This document shows, in pieces, positions 26,026-33,785 of a DNA stretch of 64,000 nucleotides. Below the pieces are notes generated by a model. It was given only the letters and a program-made list of their open reading frames with translations, did not search any database and was not told where the DNA came from. Source of the DNA: Agrobacterium arsenijevicii (GTDB lineage: Bacteria > Pseudomonadota > Alphaproteobacteria > Rhizobiales > Rhizobiaceae); NCBI GenBank assembly GCA_000949895.1, contig JWIT01000007.1, positions 62,001 to 126,000 on the forward strand, written 5' to 3'. A program made the position numbers and the translations under genes. Every line of letters starts with the position of its first letter. Within the stretch, counting starts at the first letter, position 1.

Positions 26026-28800
26026 TCAGAACTTCACGTTCATCGTCGCGATAAAGGTGCGGCCCGGGGCCGTATAGGCACTCGCTGCCGGGATGTATTT
26101 GCGGTCCGTCAGGTTGTTCACCGCGAAACGAAGCGTCGCCCTGTCGTTGAAGGCATAAGAGCCGTAGAGGTCGACCGTCGTGTAGGGATCGGTCAACTCA
26201 CGTAGATTGCCCTCCGTATCGAGCGAACGTGACTGGGTGGGCGTGACGTGGTTCAGCCGTGCCCCCAAAGAGAATTTTTCCTCGAAGAAACGCATGCCGC
26301 CATCGAGCGTCAGCTTCACCTTGGGTGCAACGTCACCCGGCCATGCGACGATCTCGCCGCTTGTCGTGGTCGTGCCGTTAGAGAAAACCTGGGTTTTGTC
26401 CGGCCAATCGGTCTTCAGCAGCGTCGCCGAGCCACCGAGCCAGAAGCTGCGCGCATCGTAATTGCCCTCGAATTCAAGCCCGCGCATATAGGTCATGCCA
26501 TCGAGATTGACGAAGCTGGTATAGGTCCGATCCGCGACCTGATCCGTGACGAGATAACCGAGAGCGATGTAATCCTTCACCTCACGGCGAAAGGCGGCCA
26601 TTTTGATGCGGACGGAATCGTTGTCCAGCAGCACGCCGTCAAAGCTCATATTCGCGCCGATTTCGTAGGTGGTGGCTTTTTCGGCCCGCAGGGATGTGTT
26701 CGGGGCATATTCATATCCGGGACTGTCCCCCGGACGGGCACCGGCAAAAAGAGCCTCGAGAATTGTCGGCGGACGCAGGCTCTGGGAATAGCTCACATAG
26801 GGACGGAACCAGTCGACGGGTTTCAGTTCAATCGTGGCGGATGGTAGCCAAGCACTGTAGGTGCGGTCGATATCGACATTGTGCTCCGGGTATTCGGTAA
26901 CAGGTATCGGTGGCGTGGTTGTGCCAGTTCCAGGCATGCAGCCTGCCGAAGCATTAGGCCAGGCACGCGCCAGATAAAGCGCGTAGCGCGCAGCCCAGGA
27001 CGGGTTGGCGGGAAGGAACACCTGATTGAAATAGTCGAGAGGTGTGTAATGGTTGCCGACTGGATCGCAAGGGACAGAGGTGTCGACGAGATAGCTGCGG
27101 GTACTGTAATAAGTCGCCGATCCCTTCAGGCGTGACCAGTCGTAACGCACGCCGCCACTTAGCGTGATCCAATCCGCCGGCTCCAGCTCACCGTTTAAAA
27201 ACAGGCTCGCGACATCGCGCCGCCCGGCGGGGCTGAAAGCCGTGTAGCTGGTAGCAAAGGAGGGGTTTTCCTTGATCTTGGAGCTCATAGCAACGGATGT
27301 GGCTATGTCCCGGAAAGCTTCGGCCCCATAATTCAGGCTGAGCGCACCCGCCTTGGTGTCGAAACGACTGGTATTTTCCAGGCTGCCACCGAAGCTGCGC
27401 AGGCCCATATCAAGGTTCGTTTCAACAGCATATCCCCTGCGCGCCGATCGCAACTCGTGCGTCATATTGTCGTTCAGCCACAGCGACGATTTGAAGTCGA
27501 TGAGTTCGCTTGCGGGATCCCAGTCCAGCTTGGCGACAACGCTGTCGTTGCGCACGCTCTCCCGGTCTATCTGTTCGGCGGCACCCTGAACGAAATCATT
27601 CTGCTGATGCATCCATGACAACGAAGTCTGCACATCCCCGAAATCGCCTTCGCCCTTGAAAAAGGTCGACCAACCGTCCCGGCCGAGCAGGTCCTTCATC
27701 GTCAAAGCGGTGCTTCGGGCCTCGCCCTTGGTTCCGATCTTGTATTCATCCATGATCGTGCGGCTGTAACCGGCAACGAAGGAGAGAGGGCCATCCGGCT
27801 CACGAACTGCGGCCAGAACCGAACCCTGAAAATCGTAACCATTGGTGCCACGGGAGACATTCACCTCAGCCCCCTTGTTCGCACCCTCGGGGATCAGATC
27901 GGCTGCGCTGACGGTGCGGAACTCGACCTTGCCGCCAAGCGAACCCGCGTTACCCGACCTCGCATTGGTTATTTTCTCGATCTCGACAGCACGGATAAAG
28001 GCGACATCGACGTAACCCTGCCCGGCGCTTGCGGTGTAACTTGCGTTGCCGCCGAAAGCCGCACCACGCTGCGCATTTTGCCGCGCGCCATCAATGGAGA
28101 CGACGACGCGGCCGCTTTCCTGCAAACCGCGCACATTGGGCGAAACGGTCGGGAAGCTGCCATTGCCCTCACCGGCATAAACGCCGGAGACGCGGTTAAA
28201 GACATCGCGCGTGTTGCGCACGCCAGCGGACTGGATCGCCTCTCGGCTGACAACGCTGACGCTGGCGGGAGTTTCGTAAACCCAGTCCGGCGTTCCCTGA
28301 TAACCGGAGCCGGTGGCGGCATTGCGCCCGGTTTTGCCGGCCACGGTGATGGTTTCGAGAACCGTGGTGCCTTCCGCCCCGGAAAGATCGACGGCAGCCT
28401 GCCCGGTGCCGATGACGACGGTTCTGCCATTTCCAGCGATACGGAAATTGACGCCCGTGCCGGCCAGAAGCCGGGACAGCGCCTCCCGCACCGTGAAACT
28501 GCCGGTAACGGCATTGGTGCGCACATTTCCGGCGGACGGCGTAGCAAGCGTGACCTGCAAACCGGATTGCCGTCCGAAGGCACCAACGACAGAGGACAGT
28601 GATTGGGCGGGAATATTAAAAGGCCGCGTCGCGCCCTGCTCGCCACCCGGGCGCTGACCATTTGCGGCATTCGGTCCGCTCTGCGCAAAACCCGGCGCCG
28701 AGATTGAAACAACGACCGCCGTCGTCGCCAGCAGCACGCTCATACGTGTCTGCTTTGCCGCTTTTTTCCCGGAACCGGTCGTACGTATCTGGAGGCGCAT
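26026..28800 (-). CDS. hasR: TonB-dependent outer-membrane receptor with signalling domain (HasR-like)
   Basis: The 924 residues contain, in order: a signal peptide to about 40, an STN signalling domain at about 58-131 (FNIPAQSLSSVVGAFGRQSGLQV; then GRTVVIG), a TonB-box-like LETITVAG near 148-155, a plug at about 172-300 and a beta-barrel ending in phenylalanine (FIATMNVKF). The heme-receptor region reads SLRPPTILEAL (674-684) and APNTSLRAEKATTYEIG (699-715), the equivalents of FRAP and NPNL boxes. It has no histidine before 398 and none from 641 to 850, so both HasR heme ligands (plug and loop 7) are missing. The STN domain should signal to the FecR-type protein encoded upstream. Confidence 0.88.
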   Translation of the reverse strand: MRLQIRTTGSGKKAAKQTRMSVLLATTAVVVSISAPGFAQSGPNAANGQRPGGEQGATRPFNIPAQSLSSVVGAFGRQSGLQVTLATPSAGNVRTNAVTGSFTVREALSRLLAGTGVNFRIAGNGRTVVIGTGQAAVDLSGAEGTTVLETITVAGKTGRNAATGSGYQGTPDWVYETPASVSVVSREAIQSAGVRNTRDVFNRVSGVYAGEGNGSFPTVSPNVRGLQESGRVVVSIDGARQNAQRGAAFGGNASYTASAGQGYVDVAFIRAVEIEKITNARSGNAGSLGGKVEFRTVSAADLIPEGANKGAEVNVSRGTNGYDFQGSVLAAVREPDGPLSFVAGYSRTIMDEYKIGTKGEARSTALTMKDLLGRDGWSTFFKGEGDFGDVQTSLSWMHQQNDFVQGAAEQIDRESVRNDSVVAKLDWDPASELIDFKSSLWLNDNMTHELRSARRGYAVETNLDMGLRSFGGSLENTSRFDTKAGALSLNYGAEAFRDIATSVAMSSKIKENPSFATSYTAFSPAGRRDVASLFLNGELEPADWITLSGGVRYDWSRLKGSATYYSTRSYLVDTSVPCDPVGNHYTPLDYFNQVFLPANPSWAARYALYLARAWPNASAGCMPGTGTTTPPIPVTEYPEHNVDIDRTYSAWLPSATIELKPVDWFRPYVSYSQSLRPPTILEALFAGARPGDSPGYEYAPNTSLRAEKATTYEIGANMSFDGVLLDNDSVRIKMAAFRREVKDYIALGYLVTDQVADRTYTSFVNLDGMTYMRGLEFEGNYDARSFWLGGSATLLKTDWPDKTQVFSNGTTTTSGEIVAWPGDVAPKVKLTLDGGMRFFEEKFSLGARLNHVTPTQSRSLDTEGNLRELTDPYTTVDLYGSYAFNDRATLRFAVNNLTDRKYIPAASAYTAPGRTFIATMNVKF

Positions 28801-28838
28801 ACTGCTTTTGTCTTCCTGTCTTCGCTCCGGCTATATCT

Positions 28839-28853
28839 TGACCGGATTACTCA
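28839..28853. promoter_or_regulatory. RirA-type iron box (TGA-N9-TCA) before hasR
   Basis: TGACCGGATTACTCA fits the IRO-box rule for the rhizobial iron repressor RirA. Read on the minus strand it is TTGAGTAATCCGGTCA with the preceding T, resembling the boxes at 30660 and 34965. It lies 39 bp before the hasR ATG and just after the ECF-type promoter, near the expected transcription start. Confidence 0.45.
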
Positions 28854-28860
28854 ACAAAAA

Positions 28861-28886
28861 GACGATTGCCTCGGCGTTTTTTTTCA
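28861..28886 (-). promoter_or_regulatory. Predicted HasI-dependent promoter of hasR
   Basis: On the minus strand TGAAAAAAAA is followed after exactly 12 bases by CGTC (then TTT). The same pattern with the same spacing occurs before hasS at 29996-30021 and I did not notice it elsewhere in the iron region. ECF sigma promoters commonly have an A-rich -35 and CGTC at -10. It lies 61 bp upstream of the hasR start. Confidence 0.6.
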
Positions 28887-28900
28887 GGGTTTCGGAAGAA

Positions 28901-28935
28901 TTTTCATAAGCCTATGAAAATAAATACGATTTATT
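28901..28935. repeat. Two adjacent AT-rich inverted repeats between hasS and hasR
   Basis: TTTTCATA-AGCC-TATGAAAA (28901-28920, 8-bp arms) adjoins AATAAAT-ACG-ATTTATT (28919-28935, 7-bp arms). They lie right after the hasS stop codon. They could form a transcript hairpin that limits read-through into hasR or be a DNA-binding site. Confidence 0.45.
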
Positions 28936-28938
28936 GCT

Positions 28939-29934
28939 TCAGAAGCGGGTGATGATGCGGGCGGTGTCGGCAATCGCATGCACCTTGCCCTTATAGGGTT
29001 CCACCAGCGCTTCCAGCGCGCGGTCCGGGTCGCGAAGATTATAGAAGCCCGTCACACGCTGCTCGGCAAGAGTCTTGTCCGCCATCGTCAGCCACGCGGG
29101 ATGATAGCGCTGGATTTGCTCGACGACCGAGCCGATCGTTGCATCCACCACGTAAAGTTCGCCGTTGCGCCAGCCGCCGATATCTTCGACGGGAACATTC
29201 TCTTTCCGGATCGCGCCGGAGGCGTCGACAACCAGCATCTCGCCCGGAACAAGCCGCGTTGGCGCCGCATTGCGGAAGGAGGCTTCCACGGAACCATGTG
29301 CGAGCGCGACCTGCGTTGCACCATCCGTCAGGTCGACATCGAAAGCCGTGCCCAGCACCTGAACGGTCACGTTTTTCGCCTCGACAATGAAGGGGCGGGC
29401 GCTGTCCGGCACGACATCAAAAAAGGCTTCGCCCTTCAGCACCTTCACATTGCGGCGGCCATTCGCAAAATCGGTGGAAAGCGCGCTCGCCGCGGCAAGC
29501 TGCACCCTGCTGCCGTCTTCAAGGGTTATGCTGCGGCTTTCGGCGGTGCTGGTCTGATAATCGGCCTCGATGCGGACGAAAAGCGCGGGAACGAACAGCA
29601 CCGCAAGACAGAGGGACGCCGCCGCCACGGCCACGCCGGCATAATGCCGCACGGACCAGCGCCGTCGCGACACCTGCTTTCCGGCCTTGCCAGGCAGGTG
29701 CGGCGCGTCTTCCCAGAGGTTCTTTAAAGCGGGTTCGACAAGACCGAGATTGCGCCATGTCCTGCATGTCCGCTCCCAGGCCAGACGATTTGCCGGTGAA
29801 GCGGCCAGCCATCGATCGAATTCCGCCTTCAACTGCGGTTCCGCCGAGCCCTTTTGCAGGCGGATCAGCCAGTCGGCCGCCTCTTCCGCCTTCCCGGTCG
29901 GCAATGCTATTTTTTTATCGGGATCAATGGTCAT
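28939..29934 (-). CDS. hasS: FecR-family sigma-factor regulator (HasS-like)
   Basis: The 331-residue protein has the FecR layout: an N-terminal cytoplasmic sigma-binding domain with ADWLIRLQKGSAEP and WLAASPANRLAWERTCRTW, one membrane helix at about 97-121 (AGVAVAAASLCLAVLFVPALFV), then the periplasmic FecR domain (TAESRSITLEDGSRVQLAAAS; VLGTAFDVD). Such proteins hold the ECF sigma factor inactive until the STN domain of the ligand-loaded receptor contacts the periplasmic part. The gene lies between hasI and hasR, and an ECF-type promoter precedes it. In Serratia hasS is itself HasI-dependent, which this arrangement reproduces. Confidence 0.9.
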   Translation of the reverse strand: MTIDPDKKIALPTGKAEEAADWLIRLQKGSAEPQLKAEFDRWLAASPANRLAWERTCRTWRNLGLVEPALKNLWEDAPHLPGKAGKQVSRRRWSVRHYAGVAVAAASLCLAVLFVPALFVRIEADYQTSTAESRSITLEDGSRVQLAAASALSTDFANGRRNVKVLKGEAFFDVVPDSARPFIVEAKNVTVQVLGTAFDVDLTDGATQVALAHGSVEASFRNAAPTRLVPGEMLVVDASGAIRKENVPVEDIGGWRNGELYVVDATIGSVVEQIQRYHPAWLTMADKTLAEQRVTGFYNLRDPDRALEALVEPYKGKVHAIADTARIITRF

Positions 29935-29995
29935 TGAGCCGGCCAGTTCCTTTGACTAGGCGGAAGAGCCGCCTCGTCTTCCGTGTTGCTATAAA

Positions 29996-30021
29996 GACGT
30001 TTGAGAGAGAGTTTTTTTTCA
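29996..30021 (-). promoter_or_regulatory. Predicted HasI-dependent promoter of hasS
   Basis: Minus-strand TGAAAAAAAA, 12 bases, then CGTCTTT, lying 62 bp before the hasS ATG. The eight-A run, spacing and CGTCTTT all match the hasR site at 28861-28886, while the 12-base spacers differ, which argues for a functional motif rather than a recent duplication. Confidence 0.6.
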
Positions 30022-30045
30022 CAAGATGGGACAATGAAGGCTATT

Positions 30046-30546
30046 TTACTGCATTTCTTTGGTAATCGCAGCAATGCTGCCCTTGATTAGGCGGTGAGCG
30101 GTGGCCACGGATACGCCGAGGTGACGAGCGATCTCCTCCATATTGTAACCGCCAAATCTGTGCATTTCCAATGCCACGCGTGACTGAACCGGCAAAGCGG
30201 CCAAAATAGTCTGCATCTGCCGGACTTCATCGCAGAACAGGGCATGTTCCTCGGGCGTTCCGTGATCCTGAGGCATGCCCCAGAACGGGGTATCGTCCGG
30301 CCGCTCCCGCAGGTCCTGCCGGTTGCGCCGGCGATTGTCGAGGGCGAGATTGCGAACGATGCGGAAAAGATAGGATTTGAGGTTGGAGGGATTGGCAGAC
30401 CCTTCGGGAACGAATTTCAGGAACGCTTCCTGAACCACGTCCTCCGCATCCGCCCGCGATCCCAGGATAAGCGTGGCGTATTTGATCAGGTCGACCCTAT
30501 GCGTGACGTAAGCGTTATAACGCTTGTCATCTTCCCGTATGCCCAT
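30046..30546 (-). CDS. hasI: ECF-family RNA polymerase sigma factor (HasI/FecI-like)
   Basis: At 166 residues this is a typical iron-type ECF sigma factor. Region 2 contains DAEDVVQEAFLKFV and LKSYLFRIVRNLALDNRRR; region 4 contains LPVQSRVALEMHRFGGYNMEEIARHLGVSVATAHRLIKGS, identified by its helix-turn-helix EIARHLGVSVATAHRLI. It should direct polymerase to the promoters before hasS and hasR when the receptor signals. A RirA-like box lies 114 bp upstream, so its own transcription is probably controlled by iron. Ribosome-site quality is modest. Confidence 0.92.
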   Translation of the reverse strand: MGIREDDKRYNAYVTHRVDLIKYATLILGSRADAEDVVQEAFLKFVPEGSANPSNLKSYLFRIVRNLALDNRRRNRQDLRERPDDTPFWGMPQDHGTPEEHALFCDEVRQMQTILAALPVQSRVALEMHRFGGYNMEEIARHLGVSVATAHRLIKGSIAAITKEMQ

Positions 30547-30659
30547 GTCTCAACCGAGAGAAATTTCAAGGATCAACAAAGCTGCAAGTCCCCAAACGAC
30601 AGCGCAGTTTTGCTGTTCAAACCTCTAGCACCCAAACCGCGGATCGAACAGATATTTCA

Positions 30660-30674
30660 TGACTATTATTATCA
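30660..30674. promoter_or_regulatory. RirA-type iron box before hasI
   Basis: TGACTATTATTATCA fits TGA-N9-TCA. On the minus strand it reads TTGATAATAATAGTCA including the preceding T, so its left end overlaps a possible -35 element TTGATA for hasI. RirA binding here would couple the Has system to iron status. Confidence 0.55.
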
Positions 30675-30700
30675 AGATTTTGTGCGAGCGAGGATCGCGC

Positions 30701-30737
30701 ATCAAGACCCGGCGGCGGTTGCGGGCCGGGTCTTGAT
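30701..30737 (-). terminator. Strong stem-loop after the siderophore-type ABC operon
   Basis: A perfect 13-bp stem (ATCAAGACCCGGC with GCCGGGTCTTGAT) encloses an 11-base loop and begins 4 bases past the ATPase stop codon. There is no clear U-run. It probably ends or protects the ABC transcript and insulates hasI. Confidence 0.6.
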
Positions 30738-30741
30738 CGCG

Positions 30742-31494
30742 TCAGATAGCCCCGTCGACGATAACCATCGGCCTGCCCTGCGAACAGGGTTCGATGCGCG
30801 CATCGATGCGATAGATATCACGCAGCATGGCCGAGGTTATCACCGTCTCGGTGCTACCGCTCACCACCATTTCGCCGCGGGCGATCACCATCGTATTCTC
30901 GCAATAACGAAGCGCATGATTGAGGTCGTGCAGAGCAATCAGCACGATCATGCCGGTCTTCTGTGCAAGATCGGTGACGAAGCCCAGAACCTCGACCTGC
31001 CGGTGAAGATCAAGCGCCGATGTCGGCTCGTCCATCAACAGCACTTCCGGCTTGCGCGCCAGCGCCTGCGCCAGCGATACCAGCTGCCGCTGTCCGCCCG
31101 ACAACTCGCCAAGCCCGCGGAAGGCAAGGTCGTGGATTTTCAATGCCTTGAGAATGGCATCGATCTCGAACAGTTCGTCGTCGTGAACACGCCAGCCGCC
31201 GCCCTGCTTGGCGGAAAGCAGCACGGATTCATAAACCGTCAGCACGGCGTTGGCGCCGGTATCCTGCGGCATGTAGCAGATGGCGCGGTTGCCGCGCGCC
31301 GTATCCGACAGCTCAACAAGCCCCGGACCAGAGATCAGGCTGGCGATGCGCTTGAAAAGCGTGGACTTGCCGGCGGCGTTGGGGCCGATGACCGCCGTGA
31401 CACTGCCGCTTTCCAGCGTATCGATGCCAACCTTGGAAAGAACGGTTGTGCGCCCATAGGCGGCGCCGACATCCTTGAGTGCAAGCGCTACCAT
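30742..31494 (-). CDS. Iron/siderophore-type ABC transporter ATPase (FecE/FepC class)
   Basis: The 250-residue ATPase has Walker A GPNAAGKST at about 37-45, signature LSGGQRQLVSLAQAL and Walker [13 protein letters not shown], followed by IALHDLNHALRYC, typical of FecE/FepC/BtuD proteins. It overlaps the permease gene by 7 bases. It should energise uptake of a ferric chelate or heme delivered by the two binding proteins encoded upstream. Confidence 0.92.
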   Translation of the reverse strand: MVALALKDVGAAYGRTTVLSKVGIDTLESGSVTAVIGPNAAGKSTLFKRIASLISGPGLVELSDTARGNRAICYMPQDTGANAVLTVYESVLLSAKQGGGWRVHDDELFEIDAILKALKIHDLAFRGLGELSGGQRQLVSLAQALARKPEVLLMDEPTSALDLHRQVEVLGFVTDLAQKTGMIVLIALHDLNHALRYCENTMVIARGEMVVSGSTETVITSAMLRDIYRIDARIEPCSQGRPMVIVDGAI

Positions 31495-32555
31495 GCGCGT
31501 CTCCTGTTGCCGAAAATGAGCGCGAAAAAGAACGGTACGCCAACCAGCGCCGTGATGACCCCGATCGGTAGAATGGCGCCGGGGATGAGGATTTTGCTGA
31601 TGACCGAGGTTGCCGACAAAAGCAGCGCTCCGCAGATCACTGAACCGGGCAGGAAGAAGCGCTGGTCCTCACCCACCACCATGCGGGCGATATGCGGGCC
31701 GACAAGCCCGACGAAACCGATGGTGCCAACGAAGGAAACCGGAATAGCGGCCAGAAGGCTGACCGTCAGCATGGTCTGCAACCGCAGGCGCCGCACATTG
31801 ATACCCATGCTGGCCGCCTTGTCGTCGCCGAGCCGAAGCGCCGTCAGCGCCCAGGCGTTGCGCATGAACATCGGCACCGTGACGAGAAGAATGCCGCCGG
31901 TAACATAGACCTTTTCCCACGTCGCCTTCGTCAGGCTGCCCATTGTCCAGAAGACGACGGCGGCGAGCGCCTGTTCGGAGGCCAGATATTCGAGCAGCGA
32001 CAAAGCCGCATTGAAGGTGAACACCAGCGCGATACCGAGCAGGACGATGGTTTCAACGGTGACGCCGCGCATCGTCGAGGCGAAATGTATGAACAGGGCG
32101 GCAATCATCGCCATGATGAAGGCATTGATCGGCACCATATATTGCACGGCGCCCGGAAAGATCGCCACGCCGCCGACAAGGGCCAGCGCCGCACCGAAAC
32201 TGGCGGCGGCCGAAATTCCGAGCGTAAACGGACTGGCGAGAGGGTTGGACAGGATGGTCTGCATCTGCGCGCCGGCAACCGAAAGCGACGCACCGACAGT
32301 CACCGCCATCAGTGCGATTGGCATGCGGATATCCCAGATCACCACCCGAAGCTGGTTTGCGGCAACAGCCGGATCGGCGATCGTCGCCAGAACTTCTGAG
32401 ATTGTATAACGCGCAGGACCAAGTGCCATGTCGGCGGCCATGCTGAAACACAGGGCAATAAAAAGCCCGAACAGAATGACGATCCTGCGGGCGGCAAGGG
32501 TGCGATATTGATCGCGCCCACTCACGCCAACGGCGCTTTCATTCAACGAACTCAT
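31488..32555 (-). CDS. Iron/siderophore-type ABC permease (FecCD family)
   Basis: A 355-residue polytopic permease of the BtuC/FecCD family, with the conserved LRLGDDKAASMGINV, GTIGFVGLVGPHIAR and the C-terminal PGAILPIGVITALVGVPFFFALIF (partly given by PIGVITALVG). About ten membrane helices are expected. Only one permease gene is present, so the channel is probably a homodimer. Its start overlaps the second binding-protein gene by ATGA. Confidence 0.92.
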   Translation of the reverse strand: MSSLNESAVGVSGRDQYRTLAARRIVILFGLFIALCFSMAADMALGPARYTISEVLATIADPAVAANQLRVVIWDIRMPIALMAVTVGASLSVAGAQMQTILSNPLASPFTLGISAAASFGAALALVGGVAIFPGAVQYMVPINAFIMAMIAALFIHFASTMRGVTVETIVLLGIALVFTFNAALSLLEYLASEQALAAVVFWTMGSLTKATWEKVYVTGGILLVTVPMFMRNAWALTALRLGDDKAASMGINVRRLRLQTMLTVSLLAAIPVSFVGTIGFVGLVGPHIARMVVGEDQRFFLPGSVICGALLLSATSVISKILIPGAILPIGVITALVGVPFFFALIFGNRRRAW

Positions 32556-33691
32556 TCATTCGAACCTTTTTCGAGGGATGCGAAGTAGCCCGGTCTGTAG
32601 GTGACCGGCAGGAATTTCCGGTGAAATTCCTCAAAATTCTTTTCCGGATCGAGATCAGCAAAGAGTTCGGGATGGAACCACTTGGCGAATTGCTGGATCG
32701 GGAAAAACTCATAGGGCGCGCCATAGAACTGATGCCAGACGGCATGGACATTGCCCTGTCGGACGGCCTTCAGTTCAGGAAAGGGCGTACGCTTCATCAG
32801 ATTGGCCAGCCGCTTGCGGGAGAGAGCCATGTCGGCTCCGCGTCCTACGGGAACGAACTGGTTGATGTCGGATTCCGCCGCCCAGTTGGAGCCGGTGACG
32901 ATGACATGGTCAGGGTCGGCAACCACCAGCTGCTCCGGATTGAGATCGCCGAAGGTGGTCTTGATGATACCGTCGGCGATATTGTGGCCGCCGGCCAGAT
33001 CGACCATCGCGCCGAAATTGACCGGGCCGAAGGTGCGGCAGCAATTGTCCTCACCGGAAATGCCGGGCGCACGCTCGATGAAGACGCCTGGACGCTTCAG
33101 GTCCTTGACGCCGGCGAGCCGGTCGGTCACGCGGGCAATTTCAGCGCGACGATAGGCGATAAATTCCCTGGCGCGCTCTTCGGCGCCGAACATTTTCCCA
33201 AGAATTTCAATCGAGGCTTCGCTGTTCTTCTCGGGATCGAGACGGAAATCGAGATAGACGATCTTGATGCCCCCGGCGGCGGCCTTTTCTTCGAAACCGC
33301 TTTCCTTGGCGGATTTTTCCGCTTCCAGATTGAGGGTGATCACATCGGGCGAAAGGGTAATCGCCGTTTCCAGGCTGAAATCACCCTGTGGCACATAACC
33401 GAAGCGCGGCAGTTTTTCGATCTGCGGAAAACGCTCTACATAGGCGGCGTAGCTGTCAGGGTCCTTCTTGAGGAGATCGTCACGCCAGCCGACGATGTTG
33501 TCGAAGGTCTGCTCGCCTTTCAGGGCTGCGATAACGTGGATCTGGCGCGCCTCGCCGACGATGACACGCTTGGCCGGCAGGTTTAGCTCGACCTTGCGTC
33601 CGGCAACGTCGGTGATCTCTGCTGAATGGGCCGGCATGGCCAGAACAGACAAAGCCAGCACCGCAAGATGCCTGAGGGCGTTGAGCCGCAT
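32552..33691 (-). CDS. Iron-type ABC substrate-binding protein, second of a tandem pair
   Basis: The 379-residue protein starts at 33691 (MRLNALRHLAVLALSVLAMPAHSA, a clear signal peptide); the reading from 33775 adds 28 residues without a ribosome site. It belongs to the helical-backbone FepB/BtuF-like class III binding proteins: ITDVAGRKVELNLPAKRVIVG at the N terminus and EDNCCRTFGPVNFGAMVDLAGG in the middle, here with a Cys-Cys pair. VHAVWHQFYGAPYEF near the end is shared with the protein at 33786-34919. The two are clear paralogues, which may widen substrate range for a single channel. Confidence 0.88.
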   Translation of the reverse strand: MRLNALRHLAVLALSVLAMPAHSAEITDVAGRKVELNLPAKRVIVGEARQIHVIAALKGEQTFDNIVGWRDDLLKKDPDSYAAYVERFPQIEKLPRFGYVPQGDFSLETAITLSPDVITLNLEAEKSAKESGFEEKAAAGGIKIVYLDFRLDPEKNSEASIEILGKMFGAEERAREFIAYRRAEIARVTDRLAGVKDLKRPGVFIERAPGISGEDNCCRTFGPVNFGAMVDLAGGHNIADGIIKTTFGDLNPEQLVVADPDHVIVTGSNWAAESDINQFVPVGRGADMALSRKRLANLMKRTPFPELKAVRQGNVHAVWHQFYGAPYEFFPIQQFAKWFHPELFADLDPEKNFEEFHRKFLPVTYRPGYFASLEKGSNE

Positions 33692-33785
33692 GAGAAATCC
33701 TCTTGGTTCCAAAAGCAAACGATGAAGCCGCATCGCTGCGGCTTCATCCATCAATCGGACGGCGCCCCTCTTCACCGTCCCTGTC

